Shown: piece after piece, positions 8,498-17,463 of the stretch | Position numbering within the stretch: position 1 is the stretch's first letter | Layout: each line of letters begins with the position of its first letter | Assembly: GCA_015058845.1 (NCBI GenBank) | Contig: SVBO01000001.1 | Span: forward strand, 67,934 to 131,933 | Source: Erysipelotrichaceae bacterium | GTDB taxonomy: Bacteria; Bacillota_I; Bacilli_A; Erysipelotrichales; Erysipelotrichaceae | Direction of reading: 5' to 3' | Length of the DNA stretch: 64,000 bases | The notes under the pieces: model-generated | What the model was told of the DNA's origin: nothing | Database searches by the model: none | What the model saw: the letters and a program-made list of their open reading frames with translations, nothing else | Position numbers and translations under genes: made by a program

Positions 8498-8512
8498 AAA
8501 GGAGTACAGTGT

Positions 8513-9160
8513 ATGTTTAATTTAAAAGATAAACTAAATAATTTCTTAGATGAATTAGAAGGTGTTGAGGAAACTGAAGTAGAAAATGAAGAGGAAGGTA
8601 CTGTAAGTCCTATCTCTGATGATGTGAAACCAGCATCTATCCCTGTAACTCCTGTAGAGATAGAACCATTAACTATCCCTACTACTTCTGTTAATACCAA
8701 TACGATCAAGCCTGTTACTTTAGTAAATGCTTTTGAAGTAAGTAGAGGTTCTGTGATCACTGATGATGTAGTTATCACAGGGGATATCGTAACAAGCGCT
8801 CCATTACAATTCAATGGTACTATCAAAGGTAATATCAAGAGTAGTGAGCAAGTATTGATCCATGGGAATGTAGAAGGTAATATTGAGGGTAATAGTGCTA
8901 AGATCACTGCTTCTAATATTATTGGTTCTATTAAGTGTGATGGAAATGTTGTGATCACTGATCACAGTGAGATCCATGGTGATATTTATAACAATTCTAT
9001 TTCTGTAGATGGTATCATTAATGGTTCTATCTACTCTAAGGAAAGAGTTCGTATCAATGAGAACGCTGAGATCTATGGAAATGTGACTGCTGCTTCTATT
9101 GCGATCGAAGAGGGTGCTGTGGTCAATGGTAATGTTAAGATCAATGGTGGTCGTAAGTAA
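8513..9160 (+). CDS. Bactofilin family polymer-forming cytoskeletal protein
   Basis: Residues 1-75 form a low-complexity acidic and Pro/Thr-rich tail. Residues about 80-215 are a right-handed beta-helix of short repeats with glycine turns, such as VVITGDIVTSAPLQFNGTI, VEGNIEGN and GSIKCDGNVVITDHSEIHG. This is the bactofilin (DUF583) fold, which forms nucleotide-free filaments used in cell shape, stalk or envelope organisation. AAAGGAG lies 7-10 bases before the ATG. It forms a two-gene operon with the unknown gene upstream, and a terminator follows. Confidence 0.88.
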   Translation: MFNLKDKLNNFLDELEGVEETEVENEEEGTVSPISDDVKPASIPVTPVEIEPLTIPTTSVNTNTIKPVTLVNAFEVSRGSVITDDVVITGDIVTSAPLQFNGTIKGNIKSSEQVLIHGNVEGNIEGNSAKITASNIIGSIKCDGNVVITDHSEIHGDIYNNSISVDGIINGSIYSKERVRINENAEIYGNVTAASIAIEEGAVVNGNVKINGGRK

Positions 9161-9171
9161 TTAAGGAGTAT

Positions 9172-9204
9172 AACACTGTAGAGATATCTACGGTGTTTTC
9201 TTTT
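9172..9204 (+). terminator. Rho-independent terminator after the bactofilin gene
   Basis: The stem AACACTGTAG / CTACGGTGTT (one G-U pair) with a short loop is followed by a T-rich tail. Confidence 0.8.
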
Positions 9205-9213
9205 AGAATCAGT

Positions 9214-9248
9214 AAAGGGTATCGTTCTAATGAACAATACCCTCTTTT
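9214..9248 (-). terminator. Stem-loop terminator at the end of cysE
   Basis: Arms AGGGTAT and ATACCCT, extended by GTTC/GAAC, enclose a short loop just beyond the cysE stop. The T tract on the minus strand is short. Confidence 0.55.
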
Positions 9249-9250
9249 AG

Positions 9251-9820
9251 TTATGCCTCTATCGGAATAGAATGGGAGATATTCTTATCACAATCCTTAC
9301 AATCTCCCTTACAATTCTTGATCACCGCTGGAATACCTACAGCCGTACAATTCGCAGGCACATTCTTAAGTACCACCGAATTTGCTCCCACCTTCGCATT
9401 CTCACCAATCACGATCGGACCTAATATCTTCGCACCAGCCCCGATCACAGCACCATCTTCCACAGTCGGATGCCTCTTACCATGATCCTTACCCGTACCA
9501 CCCAAAGTAACCTGATGATACATCGTCACATAGTTCCCGATCTCAGCAGTCTCTCCGATCACTACTCCCATACCATGGTCTATAAATAAACCATAACCAA
9601 TAGTAGCCCCTGGATGGATCTCGATCCCCGTCAACCATCTAGCAAACTGAGATAGAAATCTTGCTAAGAAATATAATCTTCTCCCATGTAGGAAGTGTGC
9701 TATACGATAGAAGAATAGAGCATGGATACTTGGATATAGTAACAATATTTCTAGTGTACTACGTGCAGCTGGATCCATCTTCTTGATCTGTTTGATATCT
9801 TCTCTTACATGTTTAATCAT
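9251..9820 (-). CDS. cysE: Serine O-acetyltransferase CysE
   Basis: CysE acetylates L-serine with acetyl-CoA to give O-acetylserine, the substrate of the CysK encoded just upstream. The start at 9820 ([20 protein letters not shown]) matches the family; the longer frame adds residues that read through the cysK end. The left-handed beta-helix hexapeptide domain carries [28 protein letters not shown] and [10 protein letters not shown]. The start overlaps the cysK stop by 8 bases, so the genes are translationally coupled. A cysteine-rich tail ([10 protein letters not shown]) is slightly unusual. Confidence 0.95.
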   Translation of the reverse strand: MIKHVREDIKQIKKMDPAARSTLEILLLYPSIHALFFYRIAHFLHGRRLYFLARFLSQFARWLTGIEIHPGATIGYGLFIDHGMGVVIGETAEIGNYVTMYHQVTLGGTGKDHGKRHPTVEDGAVIGAGAKILGPIVIGENAKVGANSVVLKNVPANCTAVGIPAVIKNCKGDCKDCDKNISHSIPIEA

Positions 9821-10703
9821 ACAAGCCACCCGAGATATACTTCTCTCCACCATCCGGTGCCACTGTTACGATATGTGTATACTGATCAGTCAGTTTCTTA
9901 GCTGCTGCTATATTCGATCCTGAAGAGATCCCTACTAGAATACCTGTCTTTCTTGCAAAGGCTACTGCTTCTGCCATAGCTTCCTCATTAGTAATAGTCA
10001 TATACGCATCCACGTATTCTCTTATAAGATTCTCTGGAATAAAGTTAGCTCCGATTCCTTGGATCTTATGAGGTCCTGTTGTATTCTTTGTAATCAGTGG
10101 AGAAGAAGCTGGTTCTACGCCTATCACTTTGATATCTTTATTCTTCTGTTTCAATGCTTTCCCTACACCACTTAGTGTACCACCCGTACCAATTCCTGCT
10201 ACGAATACTTCTACTTCAGGGATATCTTGTAAGATCTCTTGTCCTGTTGTTTGGTAGTGATACTCTGGATTGGCTGGATTTGTAAATTGTCCTAATGTCT
10301 TATAATGGCTATTCTCTCTCATCAACTCTTCCATCTTATCGATAGAACCCTGCATCCCTTTAGTTCCCTCAGTGAGTACTAACTCTGCTCCATAGGCCTT
10401 GATCAAAGATCTTCTCTCTAAACTCATTGTCTCTGGCATCACGATCACTACAGGGATCTGTAATACAGCTCCTAACATCGCTAGTGCAATACCTGTATTC
10501 CCACTAGTTGCTTCAATAAGTGTATCAGTAGCATGTAATGTACCTTGTCGTAAGGCATCTTCTAACATTCCTAGTACTGCACGATCCTTAATACTCCCTG
10601 CTGGATTATACTTCTCTAACTTAATATAAATATGACTCCCGTTTTCTTCTAATAAATAGACTGGAGTGTTTCCTATCATTTCTTTCGCATTCTTATATAT
10701 CAT
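9813..10703 (-). CDS. cysK: Cysteine synthase (O-acetylserine sulfhydrylase)
   Basis: CysK is a PLP enzyme that makes cysteine from O-acetylserine and sulfide. The PLP lysine is in [10 protein letters not shown] (K39 from the chosen start), the substrate loop is [12 protein letters not shown], and the phosphate-binding loop is [10 protein letters not shown]. The ATG at 10703 is preceded by AAGGAGA and gives [16 protein letters not shown], the normal family start. This start overlaps the end of the upstream PHP gene by 11 bases. With cysE downstream it completes the two-step cysteine pathway in one operon. Confidence 0.96.
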   Translation of the reverse strand: MIYKNAKEMIGNTPVYLLEENGSHIYIKLEKYNPAGSIKDRAVLGMLEDALRQGTLHATDTLIEATSGNTGIALAMLGAVLQIPVVIVMPETMSLERRSLIKAYGAELVLTEGTKGMQGSIDKMEELMRENSHYKTLGQFTNPANPEYHYQTTGQEILQDIPEVEVFVAGIGTGGTLSGVGKALKQKNKDIKVIGVEPASSPLITKNTTGPHKIQGIGANFIPENLIREYVDAYMTITNEEAMAEAVAFARKTGILVGISSGSNIAAAKKLTDQYTHIVTVAPDGGEKYISGGLYD

Positions 10704-11508
10704 TATTTCTCCTTCTATAGGCTTTGATATCAAAGCTCTCTAATATGTTCAAATTCAATCCCTGCAAGATCTCTTCTGCTAGTGCTAACTCACGCTCATC
10801 TACGAAATCTAATGGAGCATGAGCATCATGACCATATACACACGTATTTCCATATTCAGCAGCGATCTCGAAGAATCTACGATATGGATACGGATAGAAT
10901 TCCCCATCTCTATAACGATGTTTACCTCTTCTCATACCCTTTAAATTGATCTCTAATGGAACGTTGCATCTCTTAGCACACTCACAGATCATATGAGCCG
11001 CCTTCTCACATGCTTCGTTCCAACACTTTCTTCCTAACATAAAGTAATCTGGATGATTCAGTGCTGCAAACATGCCTGTCTCTAAGCCTTCACATACTTC
11101 CTTAGCATATTGTAATACATCACTATCACTACAATAATACGTATATTCCGCATGATGATCTGGGTGTAATTCTCTTAGATGATGTCCTAGTAATAAGTAA
11201 TCACTTCTATTATATAACTCACGGATCTCCTCTGATCTCTCCTTCAAGAACTCTACCTCAAATCCAGTAAAGATCTCGATTTGATCCGCATACTTTTCTT
11301 TCATTTCTTGGCATTTCGCTAGATAGTCTTCTAACTCTTCATAATGCATACGATCTCCGTGAATATAGATCCCTTTGAATGGACAGTGATCAGAAATACC
11401 TAAATACTGGATCCCTTCTTCGATCGCACTTTCAATATATTGCTCTTCGCGTCCTACTGCATGTCCACAGCGATATGTATGATTATGGTAACTATAATTA
11501 GGTTTCAT
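10693..11508 (-). CDS. PHP-domain histidinol-phosphatase family protein
   Basis: The protein opens with NYSYHNHTYRCGHA, the HxH metal motif of the PHP phosphoesterase fold. GISDHCPF, HHLREL and YGHDAHAP supply the other metal ligands. The best match is the HisJ/YtvP histidinol-phosphate phosphatase family, but no other histidine genes are nearby. Its overlap with cysK (11 bases) ties it to sulfur amino acid metabolism instead, so it may be a phosphatase for another substrate. A good Shine-Dalgarno (GGAGG) precedes the ATG. Confidence 0.82.
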   Translation of the reverse strand: MKPNYSYHNHTYRCGHAVGREEQYIESAIEEGIQYLGISDHCPFKGIYIHGDRMHYEELEDYLAKCQEMKEKYADQIEIFTGFEVEFLKERSEEIRELYNRSDYLLLGHHLRELHPDHHAEYTYYCSDSDVLQYAKEVCEGLETGMFAALNHPDYFMLGRKCWNEACEKAAHMICECAKRCNVPLEINLKGMRRGKHRYRDGEFYPYPYRRFFEIAAEYGNTCVYGHDAHAPLDFVDERELALAEEILQGLNLNILESFDIKAYRRRNNDI

Positions 11509-11551
11509 GATATGTCCTCCTCTTCAGTTAAATTATACCATATTAGAATTT

Positions 11552-11583
11552 GAAAACCCATTGATATACTCATCAATGGGTCT
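11552..11583 (-). terminator. Terminator of mnmG
   Basis: On the minus strand the arms ACCCATTGAT and ATCAATGGGT flank a 6-base loop and are followed by TTTTC, just after the mnmG stop. Confidence 0.8.
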
Positions 11584-11589
11584 TATTTA

Positions 11590-13437
11590 CTATTGATTCT
11601 GTACGTACATCGCTAGTACTGCAATATCACTTGGATTGACTCCACTGATACGACTAGCTTGTCCAATGTTCATAGGTCGGATCTGCATTAGTTTGTCACG
11701 TGCTTCTAATGCAAGATTTGGAATATTCTGATAGTCTATGTCTGCTGGGATCTTTACGAATTCCATCTTATTCAACTTCTCAGCATCACGTAATGCTTTA
11801 TTGATATATCCTTCATACTTGACTTCGATCTCTACTCTATAAGCAATATTCTCATCTGCTTCAAATGGTACATACTTCATGATCTGAGAGATCTCAGTGT
11901 GAGGTCTTCTTAATAGTTCTAGTGCACTGATACCACCACTTAATGGTTCATAGCCAAGAGTAGCTAGATATTCATTAACTTCTGATTTCATAGTGAAACG
12001 TACTTCTTGTAGTTTCGATTTCAACTCTTCGATCGCTGCTACTTTATCTAAATACTTCTGATATCTCTCTTCACTAATACAACCATATTGATGTGCATAT
12101 TCTCTTAATCTCTTATCAGCATTGTCATGGCGTAGTAATAGTCGATATTCTGCTCTACTTGTTAATAATCGATATGGTTCTTGTGTTCCTTTGGTAACAA
12201 GGTCATCGATCATGACACCGATATAAGCTTCATCTCTTCTTAGTACTAATGGTGGTAAGTTCTTAAGACTAGCGCCTAGGTTGATGCCTGCTAATAGACC
12301 TTGTCCACCCGCTTCCTCATATCCACTTGTACCATTGATCTGGCCTGCTGTATATAGACCTTGGATCTTCTTTGTTTCTAGGGTTGGTTTTAGTTGTAAT
12401 GGATCGATCGCATCGTATTCGATGGCATAGGCATAGATCTTGATCTTAGCATTCTCTAGTCCTGGTAGAGAGTGGATCATTTCTTCTTGAACATCTTCTG
12501 GCATAGAGTTAGAGAAGCCTTGTACATATGTAGTCTCTAAGCGTAGAGATTCTGGTTCTAGGAAGATCTGGTGTCTTTCTTTATCAGCAAATCGTACTAA
12601 CTTAGTTTCGATAGATGGGCAATATCTTGGACCTGTGCCTGTGACTGCTCCACTATACATACTACTTTTTAGTAAGTTATCATTGATGATCTTATGTGTC
12701 TTCTCATTAGTATATGTTAGGTAACATGCTACTTGTTCTTGTGGTGGGATCCCTGTTGTGGAATCTTCACTGAAGAAGTATAGTCGATCACTGCCTCTTT
12801 CTTCGCTTACTTTAGAGAAGTCGATAGTGTTTGTGTATACACGTGCTGGTGTACCTGTCTTTAATCTAAAGATATCGATTCCTAGGGCTTGTAGTTGCTT
12901 AGAGATCGCTGGTGTTACTGGATCTCCATCTGGTCCCTCATCTTTCAATGTAGCACCACGCATAGTGACGGCTGCCATATAAGTACCTGTTGTTAGGACT
13001 ACTCCTTTAGAGAAGATCTCTCCTCCGTTACGTAAACGTACTCCATATATTTTGTTATCTTCGATCAGAAGTTCTTCTACGATATCTTCGATAATAGTCA
13101 GATTCTCTAGATCCCTTAAGATCTCTTGCATTCTTTCTCTATATTCTAATCTATCAGATTGTACACGTAAGGATTGTACTCCTGGGCCTTTGGTAGTATT
13201 CAGCATCTTGACTTGTAATGCTGTTTCATCTGCTACTTTACCCATGATACCACCAAGTGCATCGATCTCACGTACTACGATACCCTTGGCTGGTCCTCCG
13301 ATCGATGGGTTACATGGCATATGTCCGATGCGGGATATGTCTGTTGTAACAAGAAGGGTATTTAGGTTCATTTTTGCTAAGATATGACATGCTTCTATTC
13401 CTGCGTGTCCTCCACCTACTACTATTGCATCATACAT
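11590..13437 (-). CDS. mnmG: tRNA uridine-5-carboxymethylaminomethyl modification enzyme MnmG (GidA)
   Basis: MnmG is the FAD-dependent partner of MnmE in modifying U34 of tRNA. The FAD-binding GGGHAGIEA is near residue 8, followed by [17 protein letters not shown] and [17 protein letters not shown], all family signatures. At 615 residues the length is normal. GGAGG lies about 8 bases before the ATG. It is a single-gene unit with its own terminator, separated from mnmE by the par operon and others. Confidence 0.97.
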   Translation of the reverse strand: MYDAIVVGGGHAGIEACHILAKMNLNTLLVTTDISRIGHMPCNPSIGGPAKGIVVREIDALGGIMGKVADETALQVKMLNTTKGPGVQSLRVQSDRLEYRERMQEILRDLENLTIIEDIVEELLIEDNKIYGVRLRNGGEIFSKGVVLTTGTYMAAVTMRGATLKDEGPDGDPVTPAISKQLQALGIDIFRLKTGTPARVYTNTIDFSKVSEERGSDRLYFFSEDSTTGIPPQEQVACYLTYTNEKTHKIINDNLLKSSMYSGAVTGTGPRYCPSIETKLVRFADKERHQIFLEPESLRLETTYVQGFSNSMPEDVQEEMIHSLPGLENAKIKIYAYAIEYDAIDPLQLKPTLETKKIQGLYTAGQINGTSGYEEAGGQGLLAGINLGASLKNLPPLVLRRDEAYIGVMIDDLVTKGTQEPYRLLTSRAEYRLLLRHDNADKRLREYAHQYGCISEERYQKYLDKVAAIEELKSKLQEVRFTMKSEVNEYLATLGYEPLSGGISALELLRRPHTEISQIMKYVPFEADENIAYRVEIEVKYEGYINKALRDAEKLNKMEFVKIPADIDYQNIPNLALEARDKLMQIRPMNIGQASRISGVNPSDIAVLAMYVQNQ

Positions 13438-13542
13438 ACTATCTACCTCCTTGTTTTGCTTATTTATTATATACTATTTTTGAAAGATATGAATATAAAT
13501 TTATTCTCCTTAGTGTGTTTTGTATGAATATTACAGAATAAA

Positions 13543-13568
13543 AGGAAAGCTTAGCACTTGCTAAGCCT
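13543..13568 (-). terminator. Terminator of the 13.6-14.9 kb lipoprotein gene
   Basis: On the minus strand a hairpin GGCTTAGCAAGTGCTAAGC, starting within the stop region, is followed by TTTCCTTTTATT. Confidence 0.7.
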
Positions 13569-14934
13569 CATTTGTTTGTGTAGGCGCTACTTTCTCTTTC
13601 ATTCTATTTAGAACATCTATACAGTTGTATTCTGTAAATTTACCTTCTAAACGTACCCAAGAATAATTTGTAGTAGTTTGATGCATCGTGAGTGATTTTA
13701 ACTGATCTCCGTCTCGGAATATAATATGGGCTATTAGTGGTGGAAATTCTATCTCTGGTGTTAGAGGCTCAACATATTCACACTCTGATAATAATCGAAT
13801 AGTCTCTGCGATCCACTCTAAATCTTGTATCTCCACATAGTCCTCTGTATCATCTGTACAAATATATGCCTTTACGAAACTGTTTGGATCAATGTTTGCT
13901 AAGTATTCTTTTGTTGCCTTCTCTTCATCGAATACTTCCGCGATGTATACTTTTAGTTCTTCTGATTCAAATGTTGCCTGACCATATTGACAATCAATTA
14001 TGAACTTTCCATCATATTCTGTTATATGCAACATTGGAAAACCATGATCAGCTTGGTATAATGTAATATCTAAAGATTTAAATTCATCTTCTAAAGATAC
14101 ATTTTCAATATTCTTAATATCATTTATATTACTTAAAATCACATCCATCTGTGGGTTCTCGTACATATTTAGATTCCATGGACTATTAGATTCAGAATTA
14201 TAATCAATAGCAAATTCTTTAAAATAACTTAATGACATTCTATCCCAGACTTCTTGACTATTCTTAATTGGTACTCTTTCTGGTGCATTATTATATGTAT
14301 ATGGAATTAAATCTTTATTCATTCCCTCTTTGATCTTCTCAAATTGTAATCGCATATCTGCAGTAATCATATCTTGTGCAAGAATAATCTCATAAAAGTC
14401 TCTTATAGCATTATAACATTTAAACCACACTTCATTTGATAAATCTACATGCGGTTCAATTACTAAATCACCTTCATTTTGATCAATATATAATGAATAA
14501 GAATTTCCATTAGAATCCTCTAGTGAACAATATGAATAAACGATACCATTTTCAACTTCTGCTAATTGCGTTAAAACATATTGTTCTTTAATAGTAAATT
14601 CTACTTTGGGAAATTCAAAATATACTTTCTCTTCATTCCAATTTCCTAATATCACATACTCTTCTGTATCACCAGGCCCTTTGTAATTGAACTTAAAGCT
14701 ATCTCCATCTGTTTCAAATTCAAAAGGATAATATCTATATTTACTACCTAACTTCCCGATTGAATTATTATATTGTTTTCGAATTACCCAATCAAAAGTT
14801 ACAACAGGTTCTTCAATCTTATCATCTACTGGATCTTCTATATCTACTACTGGATTTTGAGTATCAATATCATCTTTAGGTGTTGCTGTACAACCAACTA
14901 ACAGAACCAAGCATAATAATATCTTCCAGAACAT
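13561..14934 (-). CDS. Putative lipoprotein of unknown function (457 aa)
   Basis: The N-terminus MFWKILLCLVLLVGCTATP is a lipoprotein signal with a VGC lipobox, so the protein should be anchored on the outer face of the membrane. An acidic linker (about residues 22-45) precedes a large domain I cannot assign. It starts at the ATG at 14934, eight bases after GAGGTGG; a GTG three codons earlier is too close. The C-terminal part (LIAHIIFRDGDQLKSLTM) loosely resembles the repeat ends of the 48.1 kb lipoprotein. GATC sites are sparser here than in core genes, which suggests a more recent origin. Function unknown. Confidence 0.7.
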   Translation of the reverse strand: MFWKILLCLVLLVGCTATPKDDIDTQNPVVDIEDPVDDKIEEPVVTFDWVIRKQYNNSIGKLGSKYRYYPFEFETDGDSFKFNYKGPGDTEEYVILGNWNEEKVYFEFPKVEFTIKEQYVLTQLAEVENGIVYSYCSLEDSNGNSYSLYIDQNEGDLVIEPHVDLSNEVWFKCYNAIRDFYEIILAQDMITADMRLQFEKIKEGMNKDLIPYTYNNAPERVPIKNSQEVWDRMSLSYFKEFAIDYNSESNSPWNLNMYENPQMDVILSNINDIKNIENVSLEDEFKSLDITLYQADHGFPMLHITEYDGKFIIDCQYGQATFESEELKVYIAEVFDEEKATKEYLANIDPNSFVKAYICTDDTEDYVEIQDLEWIAETIRLLSECEYVEPLTPEIEFPPLIAHIIFRDGDQLKSLTMHQTTTNYSWVRLEGKFTEYNCIDVLNRMKEKVAPTQTNEA

Positions 14935-14983
14935 ATCTACCACCTCTTTTGGTTATTATAACAGAAAAATATATTACATACTA

Positions 14984-15006
14984 GAAAACAGGGCATATGC
15001 CCTGTC
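14984..15006 (-). terminator. Terminator of the glutathione peroxidase gene
   Basis: The perfect palindrome ACAGGGCATATGCCCTGT (14988-15005) is followed on the minus strand by TTTTCTAG. Confidence 0.75.
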
Positions 15007-15034
15007 TCTTATTCACATGATTATTTATATACAA

Positions 15035-15577
15035 TTATAACAATGCCTCAATACCTTCTCTAACCTTATCTAAAGAGATCATAGGCTCAAATCTCTTAAC
15101 GATATTCCCATCCTGGTCGATCAAGAACTTAGTGAAATTCCACTTGATAGCACTATGAGTTTTCCAAGTAGGATCGATACTCTCTACAATACCCCCGATA
15201 CGGATACCCGCAGGACTATCATCGAAACCTTCAAACACAGTATTCGCTCTTAACCACTTATATAAAGGATCTGCATTATCCCCATTTACCTCGATCTTAG
15301 AGAACTGAGGGAACTTAATCCCGAATCTACCTACACAGAAAGTATGGATCTCTTCATCAGTACCAGGAGCTTGCTCACGGAATTGATTACATGGGAAATC
15401 TAAGATCTCGAAACCTCTATCCTTATATTCCTCATAGATCGCTTGTAGCTCTTGATATTGTGGAGTGAAACCACATCCAGTAGCAGTATTTACTACCAAT
15501 ACTACTTTACCCTTATAATCAGATAAACTTACTTCACTACCATTACGTGCCTTTACCTTAAATTGATGCATACTCAT
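15035..15577 (-). CDS. Glutathione peroxidase family thiol peroxidase
   Basis: This 180-residue protein has the peroxidatic motif NTATGCGFTPQYQEL with Cys35, the glutamine in FPCNQF and the tryptophan in WNFTKFL, the catalytic tetrad of the GPx family. The catalytic residue is a normal cysteine codon, so no selenocysteine machinery is needed. Bacterial members usually use thioredoxin to reduce peroxides. GGAGG lies 7 bases before the ATG. The gene stands alone with its own terminator. Confidence 0.94.
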   Translation of the reverse strand: MSMHQFKVKARNGSEVSLSDYKGKVVLVVNTATGCGFTPQYQELQAIYEEYKDRGFEILDFPCNQFREQAPGTDEEIHTFCVGRFGIKFPQFSKIEVNGDNADPLYKWLRANTVFEGFDDSPAGIRIGGIVESIDPTWKTHSAIKWNFTKFLIDQDGNIVKRFEPMISLDKVREGIEALL

Positions 15578-15806
15578 ATATGTACCTCCTATTATTTAAA
15601 TATTACCCTTGTTTAATTTTATTATACTGATTATATACATATAGTCAAAAGATATGCTCATAGGAATTATGTAAGATTAATTACATAGAAATATATTTCT
15701 TTTCAAGGACTGTACCATAGGCAGATCACCTCTCTTATATTATACACTATTTCACTTTCCTATTCCCGTATTATCTGTTATTATTTACCTGAAAGGAGCT
15801 GATCTA

Positions 15807-17354
15807 ATGCGTAAATTCTTACTAATATTACTCACAATACTATTATGCTCATGTACATCCCTACAACAAGGACCAGGTAACTTCGATCTATCTGAAGAAT
15901 TCATTGAAACAGAAGATGGTACTGTGCTCACTATCAGTTCCTTAGAGTTAGAATATATCTCTAAAGTAACGGATTGTTTAAGTTATGAGATATTCAATGA
16001 TCTTATAGAAACTAATAAGAAATGGAAAGAGGCAAAGAAGGAACAAAGGTTAGTGACTTTGAATGATGTGTATACTGCTTCTGTTGTTAGGTATTCTTTA
16101 AAGGATACCGATATGTATTATGTGTTCAAGATAAGGGAATTAGAGGATACAAGTGTTATGTATGAGGTGGATACTCTTATAAAGAATGACATGTTATCTG
16201 ATCTATTCGAGAACGATGATGAGGTAGTGAATATTGCTTTATCTGAAGAAGAGTATCATCTAGTGAATGGATATTACATTGCGAATGTTACTAATGGTCG
16301 TAATTATGATGAGAAGGCACATGATCTTGTAGTAAATATATATGAGAAATATGCTGAGGAAGATGCGATCGAAGAATTGCCTCTAGGATTCGCCATGATC
16401 AATACTATGTTCTATTCAGAACCTAACTCTGCTGTAAATCCTTTCTATGTGCAAGTGATTACTGGTACTATGGATAAAGTCTATGTGATCGAACGTAATG
16501 CAGATACTTATTCTGAGATCTTATATGATCATCCAATTCCAAAGAATGATCAATGTATTTATCTTGATGATAGTGAACATGGGAATTTCTTATGTAAACG
16601 TTATGGAAATAAATTATATTACTCCACATATCACATTGTAGACTCTCTAGATCATACTGCTCTACTAGAAGATACTAAGAAATATGGAGATTATTTATTC
16701 GATGAGTATGCTAGTCCAGAGCTATGGCAAGATACTTTGAAAGAATATCGTTTAGTCACAGTAAATGGTGAATATACAACATCTATTGCTCGTTATTCTG
16801 CTATGCATTCATATGGTAGGGCGTATAAGTATTTCTTCTTGGGTATTAGAGAAGAAGATGGTAAAACTGTGATGTATGAAGTAAGCAATACGAACCAAGA
16901 TTATGTAACTGATACTGTCGTTTCTTTCTTTGAGGGCGAGGATGAGATCATTACTTTCGAATTAGATGCTGAGAAGTATGATGTAGTGAATGGATTCTAT
17001 ATCCCTAAGCTAATGGAAGGTAATGGATTCTTAGTAGCTCCATATAATCAAATGGTAGGAGCTTATACACAAGCTGCAAAGCAGGACTCCATGGATGCCA
17101 TGCCATTTAAATATATAGATATCGAACCATTATATTATTACACAGATGGCACTCTAACAAACATCTATATTCATATAGATCGTGGCTCTCACACCATAAC
17201 ACACCATTTCCCAGTTAACAGTACTTCATACACTTCCGCAACATTAGATGAGAAGTTACTAGAAGATGGTAAATGTCTTGCATTAGATCGTCCTGGCGGT
17301 GTGGAATATACTCTATGCCGTGAGGGAGACACTCTATATCACACAACTAAGTGA
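15807..17354 (+). CDS. Lipoprotein with two tandem copies of an unknown domain
   Basis: MRKFLLILLTILLCSCTSL is a lipoprotein signal with an LCSC lipobox. The mature part is an internal duplication. Copy 1 (about residues 70-180) contains RLVTLNDVYTASVVRYS, VMYEVDTL and YHLVNGYYIANV. Copy 2 (about 305-415) contains RLVTVNGEYTTSIARYS, VMYEVSNT and YDVVNGFYIPKL. Each copy is followed by a similar second part ending near LCKRYGNKLYYST or LCREGDTLYHTT. AAAGGAG precedes the ATG. The protein is probably anchored outside the membrane. No known family is recognised. Confidence 0.75.
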   Translation: MRKFLLILLTILLCSCTSLQQGPGNFDLSEEFIETEDGTVLTISSLELEYISKVTDCLSYEIFNDLIETNKKWKEAKKEQRLVTLNDVYTASVVRYSLKDTDMYYVFKIRELEDTSVMYEVDTLIKNDMLSDLFENDDEVVNIALSEEEYHLVNGYYIANVTNGRNYDEKAHDLVVNIYEKYAEEDAIEELPLGFAMINTMFYSEPNSAVNPFYVQVITGTMDKVYVIERNADTYSEILYDHPIPKNDQCIYLDDSEHGNFLCKRYGNKLYYSTYHIVDSLDHTALLEDTKKYGDYLFDEYASPELWQDTLKEYRLVTVNGEYTTSIARYSAMHSYGRAYKYFFLGIREEDGKTVMYEVSNTNQDYVTDTVVSFFEGEDEIITFELDAEKYDVVNGFYIPKLMEGNGFLVAPYNQMVGAYTQAAKQDSMDAMPFKYIDIEPLYYYTDGTLTNIYIHIDRGSHTITHHFPVNSTSYTSATLDEKLLEDGKCLALDRPGGVEYTLCREGDTLYHTTK

Positions 17355-17376
17355 TCCTAGTAAGGGTCACTTTTCT
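17350..17376 (+). terminator. Terminator after the duplicated lipoprotein gene
   Basis: Arms AGTGATCC and GGGTCACT around a 6-base loop are followed by TTTTCTTCT; the stem includes the stop codon. Confidence 0.75.
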
Positions 17377-17387
17377 TCTATTCCCCA

Positions 17388-17415
17388 TTGACATATATTA
17401 CTAGTAGAGTATAAT
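17388..17415 (+). promoter_or_regulatory. Sigma-A promoter of htpG
   Basis: A perfect TTGACA (17388-17393) and a perfect TATAAT (17410-17415) are separated by 16 bases, immediately before the CIRCE element. Confidence 0.85.
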
Positions 17416-17424
17416 ATACCTGTG

Positions 17425-17451
17425 TTAGCACTCTTGTAAAGAAAGTGCTAA
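17425..17451 (+). promoter_or_regulatory. CIRCE operator (HrcA binding site) of htpG
   Basis: TTAGCACTC (17425-17433), nine bases, then AAGTGCTAA (17443-17451): the CIRCE inverted repeat with one mismatch in the right arm. It lies between the promoter and the GGAGG of htpG, so HrcA should repress htpG. Confidence 0.93.
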
Positions 17452-17463
17452 GGAGGTAATGAA

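Noticed and set aside
8374-8958. 194-codon minus-strand frame opposite the bactofilin gene
   Set aside because: It is a shadow of the repetitive beta-helix coding sequence, with no ribosome site and no recognisable domain.
15035-15577. Selenocysteine in the glutathione peroxidase
   Set aside because: The catalytic position is a normal cysteine codon (Cys35).
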